Assembly (NCBI GenBank): GCA_902768105.1
Contig: CACXJZ010000015.1
Coordinates: 1 to 55,219, forward strand
Length of the DNA: 55,219 nucleotides
Source of the DNA: an uncultured Prevotellaceae bacterium
Lineage (GTDB): Bacteria; Bacteroidota; Bacteroidia; Bacteroidales; Bacteroidaceae
Direction of reading: 5' to 3'
Shown: positions 7,450 to 16,900 of the stretch, piece by piece
How the letters are laid out: every line of letters starts with the position of its first letter
Position numbering within the stretch: position 1 is the stretch's first letter
Notes under the pieces: generated by a model
Told to the model about the DNA's origin: nothing
Seen by the model: the letters and a program-made list of their open reading frames with translations, nothing else
Databases searched by the model: none
Position numbers and translations under genes: made by a program

Positions 7450-7563
7450 GAATTTATTATCAAACCTCACAGGGGGACAGTCCCCGTGTGACCCTAATTT
7501 AATACTTCCGCCCCTTAGCCCCGCCGACCAGTCGCCGCAGTGCGGGGTGTGGGGGTATCAATT

Positions 7564-9172
7564 CTACTCAACATCGCGAACGAGGCGCACCGAGTTCCCG
7601 TGGTTGCGAGTGTCGTAGTACGCGAGATACAGATTGCCCGAAGTGAAGCCCACTTCGGTGGCGCCCAAGTCATTGGGCGACGACGACCAGTAGGGGCCGT
7701 AGGAGCCGGCAAGGTCGACCGACGTCCCACCATTATACCGGAAGCCCGCTGCGGGCAGGAAAACACAGCCTTTAGCAGCAAGGGCAGACCACTGGGCAGT
7801 GGTGCACTTGGTAGCCCAAGCGCTGTTGCCGTTGACGGTGCCGGCAGTGGTCACCTCGGTAGATGCGATGTCAACACCATCGGGGAACAATATCATACCG
7901 TTCACGCCGGTTCCGTCGGTGTTGATGGTGGCGTGGGCGTAGCGGGCCGGCGCGGTGCCGAACACGGTGCCGCCAGTGGTGCGGGTACTGAACACATACG
8001 TCCACTCGTCTGAGGTCAGCGTACGCCAGCCTGTGCCTATCGTTGCGCCCCAATCCACGAAGTCGCCGGAATAATCTAGGGGGCTCGTGGAATTATTCAT
8101 ACCGTATGTGGTGGCAGATGTGCTCCAGCCGAAGAGGTCAACGGTGCCGTTGGCTGATACTGTTCCATTGCCGTTGATGAAGTTGTTACCAGTTTGTGGT
8201 TCACTTCCTCCATTAGACCTACCACCGATGTAGTCCCACTGGTTGGCAGCAAAAGCCCATGTCCATGTCGAGCCGAGATTTGCAGTAGTTGCCTGTAGGT
8301 TGCCCTTCGAGAAATACACCTTCTTTGTGCCGCTCACGCTGAACTCGCCGCTAAGTGCACCCGTGGGAACACTCGCCGCGCTCCTGCTGATGTTATAAAT
8401 CTTGCCGGCTGCGAGCGCTGTGCCGCCGGGAAGGGTTAAATTGCTACTACCCACGGTCAGGTTGTTATCCATATCTTTTATTTTTGAACCACCACTTACG
8501 CCGATGGCAAATGTGGCAACGCCCGAAGCATTGGGAGTCACGCTTCCTGTTACAGTATTATCAAATCCAGATAGCTGTAATGACACGTTTGAGAATGGCA
8601 TTCAGGGGAGCCAGGGCAAAGCCACTGCTGTAAGTAGATGTTCGCTCAAGGCTTAATTGCTCTACGCCTGTTGCCTTTGCAGTCTCTGAGGCAACAAAAG
8701 CCTTCGAATAAGCAACTGTTAGTCTATCGTCATAAGCTTCTGTAGTATTTTTGTTGTCAATAGATAAAAAGCTATTACTGCCATTAGCATCATAGCCATT
8801 AGGAAGCAGGGTGGCGGTGACCTCATTCGCAGCCGTGAAAAGCGCATCGGCAGTGTCCTCATACGGACTCTCGGTATAAATCGTGCCGCTGAATTTTCCG
8901 CCAGACTGCCATGTCAGCGTGCCGGCAAAAGAACCAGCTGCGGTAGCCGAACCATACACAAACAGCTTGTCGCCGTCGCTGAATTCTAGCTTTTTGGTAG
9001 ATTCGTTATACGTAGCGCGGGTAGTAGCGTCGCCCCCACGGGTCACGTTCACGGTGACGGGCAGAGCGTAGCCTTTATTTATCGTGTTCTCAGTGTTCGC
9101 GGTGTTGTTGACTAAATCGTCCTCGCTGCTGCAAGCTTTTTGTTGTTAATACTCAGTCCGCTGCGGGAGCAT
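7564..9172 (-). pseudogene. Fimbrillin-like surface protein, broken by a stop and a frameshift
   Basis: Read from 9172, an ATG overlapping the stop of the preceding peptide gene (TGATG) gives only eight codons before TAA at 9146-9148. In the same frame, the sequence then continues with a lipobox-like ACSSEDDL and a fimbrillin-type domain (VTVNVTRGGDATTRA, FSDGDKLFVYG, FSGTIYTE, LAPLNAILK). Between 8561 and 8601 the frame shifts: NAILK continues as NVSLQLSGFDNTVTGSV in the next frame. The rest is a C-terminal module typical of Prevotella surface proteins (KVYFSKGNLQ, WDYIGG, GYGPYWSSS-type segment, SVRLVRD end). The signal peptide is missing. Two lesions make a real pseudogene likely, although assembly error is possible. 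Confidence 0.75.
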
Positions 9173-9315
9173 CAGATATTCTCCTCCGTCCACTCGGTTT
9201 CCATTGTGGCTGTTACCTCAGCGCTCTTGCCTTGTTCACTGCCAGCCAGCAGGTGGGCCTGTTGTTGTAACTTGACGACTTGCATCGTCGGTTTCTGATA
9301 ATCTTTTCTTTTCAT
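9172..9315 (-). CDS. 47-residue conserved-type short peptide (YQKP..VV.LQ....LLAGS)
   Basis: ATG at 9315, stop at 9172-9174. The product begins MKRKDYQKPTMQVVKLQQQ, then AHLLAGSE, and ends in an acidic tail (METEWTEENI). Short Bacteroidales peptides with this Y-x-K-P ... V-V-x-L-Q ... L-L-A-G-S layout often precede fimbrillin-like genes, as here; their role is unknown to me. The layout (basic start, hydrophobic middle, small-residue site AGS, acidic tail) would fit a processed precursor, but that is a guess. A promoter box lies at 9395-9403. Confidence 0.65.
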   Translation of the reverse strand: MKRKDYQKPTMQVVKLQQQAHLLAGSEQGKSAEVTATMETEWTEENI

Positions 9316-9394
9316 TACTTTCGTTTTTGTTAATAGAGTTTTATTTATTTGTTATCATTATCATTGTTAGTAAAGAGCGGCGGAATGCCGAGCT

Positions 9395-9403
9395 GCAAAG
9401 GTA
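9395..9403 (-). promoter_or_regulatory. Probable -7 box of the short peptide gene
   Basis: TACCTTTGC on the minus strand gives a leader of about 75 nt before the ATG at 9315. No TTTG is found at the ideal distance. Confidence 0.55.
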
Positions 9404-9450
9404 CTTATAAATCCTGAAACCTAATAGGCCAAAATCGCCGCAAGCGAAGT

Positions 9451-9487
9451 TTTTGTATTAGCTGAGACTTTTTTGCATTAGCTGAGA
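9451..9487. repeat. Two 17-bp direct repeats, 20-bp period
   Basis: TTTTGTATTAGCTGAGA (9451-9467) and TTTTGCATTAGCTGAGA (9471-9487) differ at one base. A two-turn spacing 50-90 bp upstream of the peptide gene's -7 box suggests an operator for a dimeric regulator (inference). Confidence 0.55.
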
Positions 9488-9644
9488 GTCGCCACCACCC
9501 CAAATTCGTCCCTTCATGCCTCGTTTGACTTCAAATCACGCATTTTCAACCTCGCCAGCCGCCGACGACCGCTGTGGCCCATTGTAGTGGCCCTGACGCC
9601 CTGCGCGGTGCTCGCAGCATGACAGGCAGCAGGTCCATGTCACT

Positions 9645-9839
9645 TTGGCTGGTCAAAGTGGTCAAGGTCAAAATGGTCATTTTCGATTTCGGAAACGCGA
9701 TTTTTGCTCACTATTAAATAAATATATATATTTATTTAATAGTGGTGGATTTTGACTTTCCGTTTTCAATTTTGACAAATGACCAAAATGACCAAAATGA
9801 CCACATTTGGGACAAATGACAAAAATGACAAAAATTTCT
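9645..9839. repeat. 36-bp perfect palindrome flanked by inverted TGGTCA/TGACCA arrays
   Basis: Positions 9709-9744 form a perfect 36-bp palindrome (CACTATTAAATAAATATA and its complement). To the left lie GGTCAAAGTGGTCAAGGTCAAAATGGTCATTTT-type units. To the right, in the opposite orientation, lie three or more ATGACCAAA units and ATGACAAAA units. The gap 9316-10059 (744 nt) contains no gene: only the peptide-gene promoter, the direct repeats at 9451-9487, this structure and the HU promoter. Confidence 0.8.
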
Positions 9840-9873
9840 GGCAAATCATTCGTGAACCGCAGTCACTTTTTCG

Positions 9874-9881
9874 TACCTTTG
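9874..9881 (+). promoter_or_regulatory. Probable -7 box of the HU gene
   Basis: TACCTTTG. A -33 TTTG is not clear. It runs directly into the structured leader repeat at 9881-9928 and would give a leader of about 175 nt. Confidence 0.55.
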
Positions 9882-9928
9882 TACTCGCAATCAGGAAGTT
9901 GCGAGTACAATCAGGAAGTTGCGAGTAC
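9881..9928 (+). repeat. Leader hairpin with one left arm and two identical right arms
   Basis: GTACTCGCAA (9881-9890) is complementary to TTGCGAGTAC, which occurs twice (9899-9908 and 9919-9928) because a 20-bp unit AATCAGGAAGTTGCGAGTAC is exactly duplicated (9889-9908, 9909-9928). Two mutually exclusive hairpins can form at the start of the transcript. Confidence 0.7.
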
Positions 9929-10059
9929 GAGTGAAGGACGAAGATTGGTGCCAGGTATCAAGGAGAAACTTGCCGGCAATCTCACACAAACCTGCCACCT
10001 TCGAACGCCCGCAATAAACAATAAACAATCACCAATAACCTTTTAAACAAATTACGACT

Positions 10060-10590
10060 ATGGCAAAAGACAAGATTGCGGTAAGGGTGAACCTCCGCCA
10101 GAACACTAACCAGAAGAGCGACCAGTACGGACACTACTACCCGTACCTTGACAAGAACCACACGCTGAGCCTGCGCGGACTGGCAAAGCACATTAGCGAC
10201 CACGGAAGCATCTACACCCGCGACGTGGTGCAGGGCGTGCTGACCCAGCTCTCCGAGTGCATCCCCGAGCTGTGCGCACAGGGCATCCCCGTGAAGATTG
10301 ACGGACTGGGCACGTTCTCGCCCTACATCGAGAGCACCAAGGAAGGCGTGGCACAGCTGAGTGACGCACAGGGCGCAAGTCCCGAGGACTTCGTGGCAGG
10401 CGTGCACGTACGCTTCATCCCCGACGGCACCGACCTGGACAACATCACCTCGCGTGCGTTCAAGGAGAAGTGCTCGATGTACTGGGGCGACGTCGTCGAG
10501 ATCGTGGGTTACAAGAACCCGCAGAAGAAGTACGGCCCGCAGTACAAGAAGACGGGTATCACGAACCCGGCTCCTGAGCCGGAGCCCTAA
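10060..10590 (+). CDS. HU family DNA-binding protein (Bacteroidota type)
   Basis: 176 residues. The HU-like core covers about residues 7-125: VNLRQNTNQKSDQYGHYYP, then LSLRGLAKHISDHGSIYTRDVVQGVLTQL and the strand region IPVKIDGLGTFSPYIES, followed by a C-terminal extension ending in Pro/Glu repeats (PAPEPEP). It is longer than classical HU (about 90), as in the Bacteroidota paralogues. It is expected to bend or wrap DNA. It has its own promoter with an unusual leader, a large palindromic region about 320 bp upstream, and a strong terminator downstream. In Bacteroidota this type of HU gene often lies near DUF3987-type genes, as here. Confidence 0.88.
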   Translation: MAKDKIAVRVNLRQNTNQKSDQYGHYYPYLDKNHTLSLRGLAKHISDHGSIYTRDVVQGVLTQLSECIPELCAQGIPVKIDGLGTFSPYIESTKEGVAQLSDAQGASPEDFVAGVHVRFIPDGTDLDNITSRAFKEKCSMYWGDVVEIVGYKNPQKKYGPQYKKTGITNPAPEPEP

Positions 10591-10695
10591 GGGCAGGCCC
10601 CTCCCACCTCCCCAAAATAGGGAAAGCCCCACCAGACCTTCCCGAGGGGAGGCTCTAGCCTCTCCCGCTCGGCTATGCCGCTTTGCTCTGCAAAG
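10591..10695. repeat. GC-rich modular repeats after the HU gene
   Basis: CCCCTCCCACCTCCCC and CCCGAGGGGAGGCTCTAGCC are cassettes similar to those inside coding genes (938-1034, 32311-32438, 34495-34573). A CGCTCGGC..GCTTTGCTC stretch (10673-10690) recalls the constant parts of the palindromic element A/B/C. Confidence 0.5.
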
Positions 10696-10696
10696 A

Positions 10697-10724
10697 AACC
10701 TCCCCTGTTTAGGGGAGGCTTTTT
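10697..10724 (+). terminator. Terminator of the HU gene
   Basis: CCTCCCCT / AGGGGAGG stem, 4-nt loop, then CTTTTTGATTTTTTT. Confidence 0.85.
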
Positions 10725-10743
10725 GATTTTTTTGTCGGATTAT

Positions 10744-10774
10744 TTTGTGGCTTCAGAATTAATCTTTACCTTTG
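10744..10774 (+). promoter_or_regulatory. Promoter of the AraC-type sensor gene
   Basis: TTTG (10744-10747), 19 nt, TACCTTTG (10767-10774). An 11-codon frame starting at 10798 (MNAKFQMLTSE, stop ending at 10833) lies in the leader just before the sensor ATG at 10836 and could be a coupled leader peptide. Confidence 0.8.
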
Positions 10775-10835
10775 CAAATATTTAAAATATTATCGACATG
10801 AACGCAAAATTCCAGATGCTAACTTCGGAATAAGC

Positions 10836-13817
10836 ATGAAGACAGTCATGATGAGATGGATAATCGCGGTGCTCACGACGCTGACCGCCGTAGAGACTCA
10901 GGCAGACGGAGGACTGCTTGAGCGCTACATCATGACGAACCTTAACCTGACGACGGGACTGCCCAGCAACAATGTCAACGACATCTTCGTGGATAGCAAG
11001 GGCTTCGTCTGGATCAGCTGTTATGGCGGTGGAGCTGTGCGCTACGACGGCTATATGTACATGCGACCGCAACAACTACCTCATGGGGCCAGCATCAGCA
11101 ATTCGTGCAAGGGGTTTGCCGAAGACCGCTACCAGCGACTATGGATAGCCTACGACGAGGGTGTGATGGTGGTGGATATGACCACCATGAACCGCACGGT
11201 GCCAGCCTACGGCGAGGGCGACATCAGCCGACTTCTGAGCAAAGAGGTCGTCAGGGTGTATTGTGACTCGAAGGGTGCTCTATGGCACGTGGCACGCGAC
11301 AGCATCTTCCGCTACACCTTCCGTGAGGACGGCAGCGTGGCCCACATCAGTAGCATACGCTACCGTGGCAACACGCCAGACGTCAGCATCAGCGACATTG
11401 ACCAGAACGGCACGGTCTGGATAAACATTGAGAACGGTCTTTTCCGACTGGTTGAAACCAACGGACGCCTGGAGCGTCGCGAGCTGGGAGCTGCCATGTC
11501 GCAGCTGAAGGGGCTCTATGTGACCGACATGCTGAAACGCGATGACTGCGTGTGGATATCGACTAACCAGGGACTCTACGTCTATAATGCCTACACGCAC
11601 CAGCTGCGAGGCTATCACCCCACGGCCGATGAGCATTCACTGCCCCACGACTTTGCCACAGCGCTGGCCACGGCCTCCGACGGACGCCTGCTGGTGGGCA
11701 CCCTGCGCGGACTCTGCGTGCTCGACGAACAGACAGACGGTTTTCTCTGCTGGAATTCCTCGACAGCCGGTCAGCCCATGCCCAGCGACTTTATTCACAG
11801 CCTGCAGGTATATGGCCACCAGCTGTGGATAGGTACCGAGACGGCAGGCATCATACGCCTCTCGCCTAAGCCCCTGCTGCTGCGCAACTACGTCAACGAG
11901 CCCGGGCGCACCTCGTCGCTTTCACCCCACCCCGTCAACGCCATGTATGTGGATGGTGACGGCACGCTGTGGGTGGGCACCGTGGAGGGCGGCCTGAACC
12001 GGAGGACGGCCAATGGCGACTTCGAACACTGGACCACGCACAATTCTGCGCTGGCTCACAACTCGGTATCGGTACTTGAGGCCGACAGTCACGGTCAGCT
12101 GTGGATAGGCACGTGGGGTGGGGGAATATGTAGGAGAGAAGGAGGAAGGATTGAACGTGTGGCGATGCCTGACGACATGGTGGAGCTGACACGCTACATA
12201 GGAGCTCTGGCCTACGACGAGCGTCACGATGCCCTGTGGATAGGCTCGAACGACGGAGTTTTCCTCTACGACCTGAAGACCGGACAGCTGAGCGACCCCT
12301 TCGAGGGCAACCGCAACATTCGCGGCTGCATAGGTGCTCATATTGACAGGGACGGACTGTTGTGGATGGGTTGTCTGGCGGGTGTATGTGTGATTGACCT
12401 GAACGGCGGCGACAAGTTTCAATGTCGCCACCTACGCAACAAGCTTAACGACCCCGAGTCGCCTGTGGTGGATAAGATTACCTGTTTCTGCGAAACCAAG
12501 GACGGCACGCTATGGCTGGGCAGCAATGGGTATGGGTTGTATAGAAGGAGAGTGGAGAGAGAAGGAGAAAAGAGGGAAGGAGAGAAGGAAGCGTTCGAGG
12601 TGCTGACCACGGATGACGGACTAGCCAACAACTCGGTCAAAGGTATTGTGGAGGACGTGCAAGGACGCCTGTGGATTACCACCGCCAACGGTCTTTCGGT
12701 CTATGACCCTGCCATGCGTACCTTTATTAACTATGGTGAGCGCGAGGGCCTGCTGTGCCAGCAGTTCTACTGGAACTCTGCCGTAAGGAGCCCGGAAGGG
12801 ACCATCTACCTGGGAAGCGTTGCCGGACTGACGGAGATTCGCGGTGAGAATACCGACGCAGAACATCCCGTACACCTGACGTTCACCCGCCTGCTGGTGG
12901 ATAATCAGGAGGTGACGGCCATCGACAACAGCATCCTGGACACCGACATATCGCAAGCCCGGCTCGTCAGGCTTCACGAGTCGAACAAATCGTTTGCCAT
13001 CAGCTTCTCTGCGCTGACCTACGAAAACGATGTGCAAGGGCGCTACAAATATCGGATGCGAGGTTTTGAGGACGACTGGGTAGTGCTGAAGTCTGGCGAG
13101 AACGCTGTGCGCTATACCAGTCTGAAGCCTGGCACATATACCTTTGAGGTGGTTTATGAGATTGCAGGTTCCGACGTCAGCTATGACGTCAGCATTGACA
13201 TAGAGGTGACTCCGTATTTCTGGAAGAGCTGGTGGTTTATGCTCATTCTCGCCATACTGGCATTGTCGCTGGCCGTACTTGCCTATAAGCGCAGGGTGGA
13301 GGTATTGAGGCGGCGTGAGGCAGAGAAGCTCCTGACACCCATCCGTAAAGTCTTGGAGGACAGTGACAATCCTGCCCGTCTGCAATCCAGGATAAAGAAC
13401 ATCCTGGACAATCAGGAACGCTACAGTGCGAGCCTGAAAAAGAACGTGCAGGCCGACGAGCAGGAGATGCTCCTGCAGCAGAAGCCATTCATGGAACGCG
13501 TCATGGAAGTCATGGAACAGCATTATACTGACTCGGAGTTTGGCGTGACCGAGTTTTGTGATGCCCTTGGCATGAGCCGTAGTGTTGTCAGCCGACGTCT
13601 GAATGCGGAGACCGGGCAAAGTGCCGGACAGTTTATTCGCGGTTATAGGCTGAACATTGCCAAGGAAATGCTGACAAACAACAAGGGAAACCGTAATATT
13701 GCCGAGATAGCATACAAGGTGGGATTCAACGATCCGAAGTATTTTACTCGCTGTTTTACAAAGATGTACAGCGTGAGTCCGAGCTCCTATGTGGACAAAA
13801 ACAATTTGTCCACCTAA
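10836..13817 (+). CDS. Membrane-spanning sensor-AraC regulator of the polysaccharide locus (no kinase)
   Basis: 993 residues. The signal or first membrane segment is at 5-22. A beta-propeller of two-component-regulator repeats follows to about 700 (recurring GLPSNNVNDIFVDSKGFVWI-, GTLWVGTVEGGLNR-, GLLWMGCLAGVCV-type blades). A Y_Y_Y domain (about 718-793: ALTYENDVQGRYKYRMRGFEDDW) and one membrane span (about 799-820) come next. A cytoplasmic helical linker leads to an AraC HTH (about 884-990: VTEFCDALGMSRSVVSRRLN, IAEIAYKVGFNDPKYFTRCF). Compared with hybrid two-component sensors (about 1300-1400 residues), the HisKA, HATPase and receiver domains are missing, with no trace of them in the 60-residue linker. 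It should sense a glycan fragment in the periplasm and act directly on DNA. A 21-bp-spaced repeat in front of susC is the likely target. Confidence 0.9.
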   Translation: MKTVMMRWIIAVLTTLTAVETQADGGLLERYIMTNLNLTTGLPSNNVNDIFVDSKGFVWISCYGGGAVRYDGYMYMRPQQLPHGASISNSCKGFAEDRYQRLWIAYDEGVMVVDMTTMNRTVPAYGEGDISRLLSKEVVRVYCDSKGALWHVARDSIFRYTFREDGSVAHISSIRYRGNTPDVSISDIDQNGTVWINIENGLFRLVETNGRLERRELGAAMSQLKGLYVTDMLKRDDCVWISTNQGLYVYNAYTHQLRGYHPTADEHSLPHDFATALATASDGRLLVGTLRGLCVLDEQTDGFLCWNSSTAGQPMPSDFIHSLQVYGHQLWIGTETAGIIRLSPKPLLLRNYVNEPGRTSSLSPHPVNAMYVDGDGTLWVGTVEGGLNRRTANGDFEHWTTHNSALAHNSVSVLEADSHGQLWIGTWGGGICRREGGRIERVAMPDDMVELTRYIGALAYDERHDALWIGSNDGVFLYDLKTGQLSDPFEGNRNIRGCIGAHIDRDGLLWMGCLAGVCVIDLNGGDKFQCRHLRNKLNDPESPVVDKITCFCETKDGTLWLGSNGYGLYRRRVEREGEKREGEKEAFEVLTTDDGLANNSVKGIVEDVQGRLWITTANGLSVYDPAMRTFINYGEREGLLCQQFYWNSAVRSPEGTIYLGSVAGLTEIRGENTDAEHPVHLTFTRLLVDNQEVTAIDNSILDTDISQARLVRLHESNKSFAISFSALTYENDVQGRYKYRMRGFEDDWVVLKSGENAVRYTSLKPGTYTFEVVYEIAGSDVSYDVSIDIEVTPYFWKSWWFMLILAILALSLAVLAYKRRVEVLRRREAEKLLTPIRKVLEDSDNPARLQSRIKNILDNQERYSASLKKNVQADEQEMLLQQKPFMERVMEVMEQHYTDSEFGVTEFCDALGMSRSVVSRRLNAETGQSAGQFIRGYRLNIAKEMLTNNKGNRNIAEIAYKVGFNDPKYFTRCFTKMYSVSPSSYVDKNNLST
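12541..12590. repeat. Purine-rich insertion in a propeller loop
   Basis: AAGGAGAG/GGAGAGAGAAGG-type units encode VEREGEKREGEKEAFE between two propeller blades of the sensor. A smaller similar patch lies at 12123-12150 (RREGGRIE). Confidence 0.5.
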
Positions 13818-13863
13818 TAGGTCATTTTGTCCACCTGACACATGAAAAACATCATTACCTTTG
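13805..13863 (+). promoter_or_regulatory. susC promoter with a 21-bp direct-repeat operator
   Basis: TTTGTCCACCT occurs twice, at 13805-13815 and 13826-13836, exactly 21 bp apart. This is the two-helical-turn layout used by AraC-family proteins. The -7 box TACCTTTG is at 13856-13863. The second half-site covers where the -33 element would be and no TTTG is at the proper place, as expected for an activator-dependent promoter. The first half-site overlaps the stop codon of the sensor gene. Confidence 0.75.
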
Positions 13864-13910
13864 CACCAATCTATTAATTATATTATTTAATAACTTAAAA
13901 ACAATTAACA

Positions 13911-16900
13911 ATGAGAAAACAATTATTATTCTCAGTGATGCTCTTTGTGAGTATCATGGGAGGTCTTGCGCTAAGTACGACCCCCGTGATGGCATCAGTG
14001 GCACAACAGCCTAAGACAATCAAGGTCAGTGGCGTGGTTGTGGACCAGGAGGGCGAACCGCTCATTGGTGCAACAGTCAGGGTAAAGAACACTCAGACGG
14101 CCACGGTGACCGACATTGACGGAAACTTCGAGTTGAGTGTTTCGTCGAATGCCACACTTGTTGTAAGCTACATCGGCTTCAAGGATCGTGAGATTGCCGT
14201 GCGCGGTCGCGTTGACCTTGGCCAGATTCAGTTAGAGTCTGACGACCACTCGCTGGAACAGGTAGTCGTTGTAGGTTACGGTACGCAGAAGAAGGCCGAC
14301 CTGACCGGTTCGGTGTCTATCGTGAATGCCGACGAGCTTAAGCGTGTGTCTCACTCCAACATCTCCTCCATGCTTGAAGGTAAGGTGGCCGGTGTGCAGA
14401 TTACCACTGACGGTCAGCCGGGTGCCGACCCCTCGGTGCGCATCCGCGGTATCGGTTCTTTCGGAAGCACTGCTCCCTTGTACGTCATCGACGGTGTGCC
14501 CATGGGTACGACCATTCGTGACTTCTCCCCGAACGACATTGAGACCATTCAGGTGCTGAAGGACGCCTCGGCAGGTGCCATCTACGGTTCTCGTGCTGCT
14601 AACGGCGTGGTCATCATCACCACCAATAACGGTAAGAAGGACCAGCCCCTGAGGGTTGACTACAAGGGCTACTTCGGTATCGACAAGATTCCCAGCAGCA
14701 CATATGACCTCATGGACGCCAACCAGTACAGCGACTATCTGGCTACTGCCTGTCTGAACTCTGGCATCCCCATTCCCGGTGGCTATGTGAGGAATGCAGA
14801 GACCGGTAAGTATCAGTTTGTTGACGACACGAATACCGACTGGTTCAAGGAGGTCTTCAAGACCGGCATCCGTCAGAACCACAACGTGAACCTCAGTGGT
14901 GGCGGTGCCCACAATACCTATAACATTGGACTTGACTACTTCAACCAGAAGGGTACGCTGGAGGGCGCAGGTCCTAACTACCAGCGTTTCACCGCCCGTG
15001 TGAACAACACGATGGAAACCAAGTTCATCAAGTTCCGCACCAGTCTCGTCTATTCTCACTCCAGCCAGGACGGTATGGGTCTGTCGAATGCCAACGAGTA
15101 TGTGCAGGGTCTGTATGGTGACGTCACCAACGTGCTGCGTGGCACGCTGCTGATGCAGCCGACCATCAAGGCGTACGATGAGCGTACATGGTATTTGGAC
15201 GATGTGGTAGGTTCCGCAAAGAACTTCTCTTACGACGCATACGGCTATGGTGTCTATTATGACGACCTGCATGGTGACATCTCAGCTTCCAACCCCTTGC
15301 TGGTTAACAATCTGCTGACCCGTAACACGCTGGTTGACCGCGTAGTGGCCTCGGGTTCTGCTGATGTTGACATCTTGAAGATGATAGGTCTTGACTCTAA
15401 TAACCACAGCCTGAACTACAAGCTGAACCTCTCTTACAGTAAGACACACGCACAGGACAAGACTTGGATTTCGGCATGGATTCAGAGCCGCCGCGTATAT
15501 CTGGACAAGAGTAACGAGCGCCTGAACAAGGACAGGCGTACTTACTCTGACTTCCTGGTGGAGAACACCTTGACGTGGGATGGCAATTTCGGACTGCACC
15601 ACATCAACCTGCTGGGTGGTATCACCTACGAGGAGGAGAATACTGACGAGTTGCATGGTTGGGGCATTAACCTGCCGGAGCCTTACTTCCTGCAGCTGCA
15701 GAACGCTGAGACACGCGATGCCAGCTCGTTCGAGTACAAGCACGCCCTGACCTCGTTCATCGGACGTCTGAACTACGACTACGACGGCAAGTATCTGCTC
15801 TCGTTCATCCTGCGTCGTGACGGCAGCTCCCGTCTGACCAAGGATATTCGCTGGGGCACCTTCCCGTCAGTCTCTGTAGGTTGGCGTTTCGATAAGGAGA
15901 GTTTCTTCCCCATCAACCGCAACATCGTCAACCTCTTTAAGATTCGTGCCAGCTACGGTGAACTCGGTAACGAGAACATCGGCGAGTATGCCTACCAGGC
16001 AACCATGCGCCGTGGCTACATGACCTATAGCTTCGGCAACAACGCGGTTACGGGTTCTTCTATTGAAAACTTCGTAAACGGCAATATTGCCTGGGAGAAG
16101 AAGAAGACAACCAACGTAGGTATCGACTTGGCATTCCTGAACAACCGCATCGAGTTCACCGCCGAGTGGTATCTGAATAAATCAACCGAGCTGCTGTATG
16201 GCGTGCCCGTTCCTGCCAATGCTGGTGTGGCTAACACCAGCGTGACGATGAACGCTGCCTCTATGCAGAACAGCGGTTTCGAGTTCTCGGCAACCTACCG
16301 TAACCGTGACCACGCGCTGAAATATGAGATAAGTGCCAACCTGAGCACCCTGAGGAACAGGGTGAAGTCGCTCGGCTTCGGTACGGAGTCATACATTACC
16401 GGCGACTATGCTACCTTCGTAGGCCAGGAGGTTGGTCAGTTCTATGGTTGGGTCTATGAGGGCATCGCCCGCACACAGGCCGACCTCGACGACCACGCCA
16501 CACAGCCCGGTGCCGTCATCGGCGACTGCCTCTATAAGGATGTCAACGAGGATGGTGTCATCAATGCTGACGACCGTGTCGTTCTCGGCAGCGGTCTGCC
16601 GAAGGTGAACTTCGGTCTGAGCGGACGCGTGGAGTACGCAGGCTTCGACCTCAGCATCTCCACCTTCGGTGCGCTGAAATACCATGTTTCTGATGGTATC
16701 TACAACGGTCTGACCTCTTGCTACGGCTACTCCAACAAGGACGTCTCCATGCTCGATGCCAACCGCTATTCTGCTGACGGACTGACCTACATCTCCAGCA
16801 TTCCCAGAACATATATCTCTGCCAACGGTGAGGGATGGAACGACTACTTCAGCGACCGTAAGATTCAGAATGCCGCCTACTGGAAGATTGCCAACATCGA

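Noticed and set aside
6633-7463. 276-codon version of the lipoprotein gene starting at 7463
   Set aside because: The promoter at 7337-7367 lies within it and the lipoprotein signal peptide begins at 7199.
10798-10833. 11-codon frame before the AraC-type sensor as a separate gene
   Set aside because: Too short to support alone; mentioned only as a possible leader peptide.
12621-13841. 406-codon open frame on the minus strand opposite the sensor-regulator gene
   Set aside because: It lies fully antisense to a gene with clear domains. Long shadow frames are expected from the G/C-rich codon use here. The same applies to 14232-15272 (minus), 24288-25373 (plus), 17145-18059 (minus) and 171-1052 (plus).
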